Part shown: piece after piece, positions 5,369 through 6,060 of the stretch
Layout of the letters: each line of letters opens with the position of its first letter
Position numbering within the stretch: position 1 is the stretch's first letter
NCBI GenBank assembly: GCA_015904075.1
Contig: JABMDH010000078.1
Coordinates: 30,939 to 36,998, forward strand
Direction: 5' to 3'
Origin: Nitrospira sp.
GTDB lineage: Bacteria > Nitrospirota > Nitrospiria > Nitrospirales > Nitrospiraceae
Length of the DNA stretch: 6,060 bases
The notes under the pieces: model-generated
What the model saw: only the letters and a program-made list of their open reading frames with translations
Told to the model about the DNA's origin: nothing
The model's database searches: none
Program-made: the position numbers and the translations under genes

Positions 5369-5681
5369 ACGAACGGTGTCGATCGGCCACGATCATCCGT
5401 CGCTCGCGGGACATTTTCCCGGACACCCGGTTGTGCCAGGCGTGGTGTTGCTTGGCGAAGTAATCGAGACGTTGCGTCACAGTGCGGCGGCGCCGTCGGT
5501 GAGGGGATTGCCCATGGTGAAATTCTCCTCTCCGTTGAAGCCCGGTGAGGCCATCACCATTCGCGTGGATCAGGATGAGGCTGCGCTGGCCTCGTTTTCT
5601 TGCAGGGTCGGGACCAGGCTCATTGCGTCCGGCGTGATTGAGCTGGCATCCGGGACGGCGGCGCAGATGGAAGGGGTGTGA
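5358..5681 (+). CDS. Small FabZ/ApeI-like hot-dog dehydratase
   Basis: The 107-residue protein has the hot-dog dehydratase signature GHFPGHPVVPGVVLLGEVIE (18-37), with the catalytic His as H19. It is shorter than FabZ (about 140-150) because it lacks the N-terminal strand region, which is normal for dehydratases in aryl-polyene clusters (ApeI type, roughly 110 residues). The expected role is dehydration of 3-hydroxyacyl-ACP to give the conjugated double bonds, probably as a dimer or with a partner dehydratase. One oddity: 14 residues after the catalytic His, where FabZ has Glu and relatives usually have Asp or Glu, this protein has Gly33 (codon 5454-5456) with Glu34 next to it. It starts 11 bases before the ligase stop and ends in a 4-base GTGA overlap with the acyltransferase. 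Fold assignment is strong; catalytic competence is uncertain. Confidence 0.88.
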   Translation: MAHERTVSIGHDHPSLAGHFPGHPVVPGVVLLGEVIETLRHSAAAPSVRGLPMVKFSSPLKPGEAITIRVDQDEAALASFSCRVGTRLIASGVIELASGTAAQMEGV

Positions 5682-6060
5682 GCCTCGCGTGGCGACAACA
5701 ATCGGAGCGCGGCAGCCGCGCCGGTATCCGGATCATGGCCTGGGTCGCGCAATTCCTCGGCCGTCCGGCCGCCCGCGCGCTGCTCTATCCGATTTGTGTG
5801 TATTACTTGCTGGGATCGGGGTCTGCCCGCCGGGCCATTGCGCGATTCCGTGAGCGGGCACTTGGCCGGCCTGCCGGATGGGGCGAACTGTACCGCCATT
5901 ATCACGCATTCGCCTCCACGATTCTCGACCGAGTCTATTTTCTCCGCGGACAGTTTGATCTCTTCGACATCCGGTTCCATGGCCTGGATGTGCTGGATCG
6001 GGAGCTGGCCAAGGGACGGGGCTGTGTGCTATTAGGCGCGCATCTCGGAAGTTTCGAGGC
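5678..6060 (+). CDS. LpxL-like lysophospholipid/lipid A acyltransferase family protein, 3'-partial
   Basis: The frame starts at GTG 5678, overlapping the dehydratase stop as GTGA, and runs off the right edge; 127 residues are visible (plus two bases). Near the end is CVLLGAHLGSFE with the HX4E acyltransferase motif (H122, E127) characteristic of the LpxL/HtrB (LABLAT) group. Upstream parts also fit: MAWVAQFLGRPAARALLYPICVYYLL (20-45) is a hydrophobic membrane-associating segment, and HYHAFASTILDRVYFLRG (74-91) is the family's helix before the core. Members embed in the inner membrane and move an acyl chain from ACP to a lipid. In aryl-polyene clusters such an enzyme, sometimes fused to a glycosyltransferase, is thought to attach the polyene to an outer-membrane lipid. 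ATG 5735 is an alternative start that would cut 19 residues; GTG 5678 is preferred because the same GTGA overlap recurs in this operon. Confidence 0.87.
   Translation, partial: MSLAWRQQSERGSRAGIRIMAWVAQFLGRPAARALLYPICVYYLLGSGSARRAIARFRERALGRPAGWGELYRHYHAFASTILDRVYFLRGQFDLFDIRFHGLDVLDRELAKGRGCVLLGAHLGSFE

Noticed and set aside
4897..5463. Plus-strand 188-residue ORF in another frame of the ligase gene
   Set aside because: It overlaps both the ligase and the dehydratase, whose conserved motifs are in the other frames; Arg/Cys/Ser-rich sequence is typical of an out-of-frame reading.

Overview
The window is GC-rich bacterial chromosome (about 60% by eye), with every convincing gene on the + strand. 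Seven genes can be supported, two of them cut by the window edges. I see no rRNA, tRNA, CRISPR array, transposase or integrase. The mix of genes and the style of the intergenic sequence suggest a Nitrospirota (Nitrospira-like) bacterium or another GC-rich Gram-negative. This is an inference from general resemblance, not from a marker gene. The LpxL-type acyltransferase at the right end does support an outer-membrane-bearing cell.

Left part (1-2113): the 3' end of an unrecognised protein with a pseudopilin-like, Asp-rich C-terminus; a 334-base gap with several inverted repeats; a complete AIM24/TIGR00266-family protein; and a second gap of 290 bases. The two gaps share a short diverged sequence block, so a dispersed intergenic repeat is likely.

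Middle (2114-3214): a membrane-anchored M48 zinc metallopeptidase with an extra N-terminal domain of about 110 residues.

Right part (3208-6060): a tightly packed operon whose genes overlap by a few bases or are separated by two. The order is UbiE-type methyltransferase (missing its N-terminal third), acyl carrier protein, stand-alone adenylating acyl/aryl-ACP ligase, small FabZ-like hot-dog dehydratase and LpxL-like acyltransferase (cut by the window end). This is the order and gene content of the front half of an aryl-polyene/flexirubin-type (APE) type II polyketide cluster. The expected logic is that the ligase loads an aryl or acyl starter onto the ACP, ketosynthases outside the window extend it, the dehydratase helps form the polyene, the methyltransferase decorates the aryl head, and the acyltransferase attaches the product to an outer-membrane lipid. 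Ketosynthases, ketoreductase and thioesterase would be expected just to the right.

The oddest features are the methyltransferase, which begins just after where its SAM-binding glycine-rich motif should be and sits exactly on the metallopeptidase stop codon, and the dehydratase, which has Gly where the family normally has a catalytic Asp/Glu.
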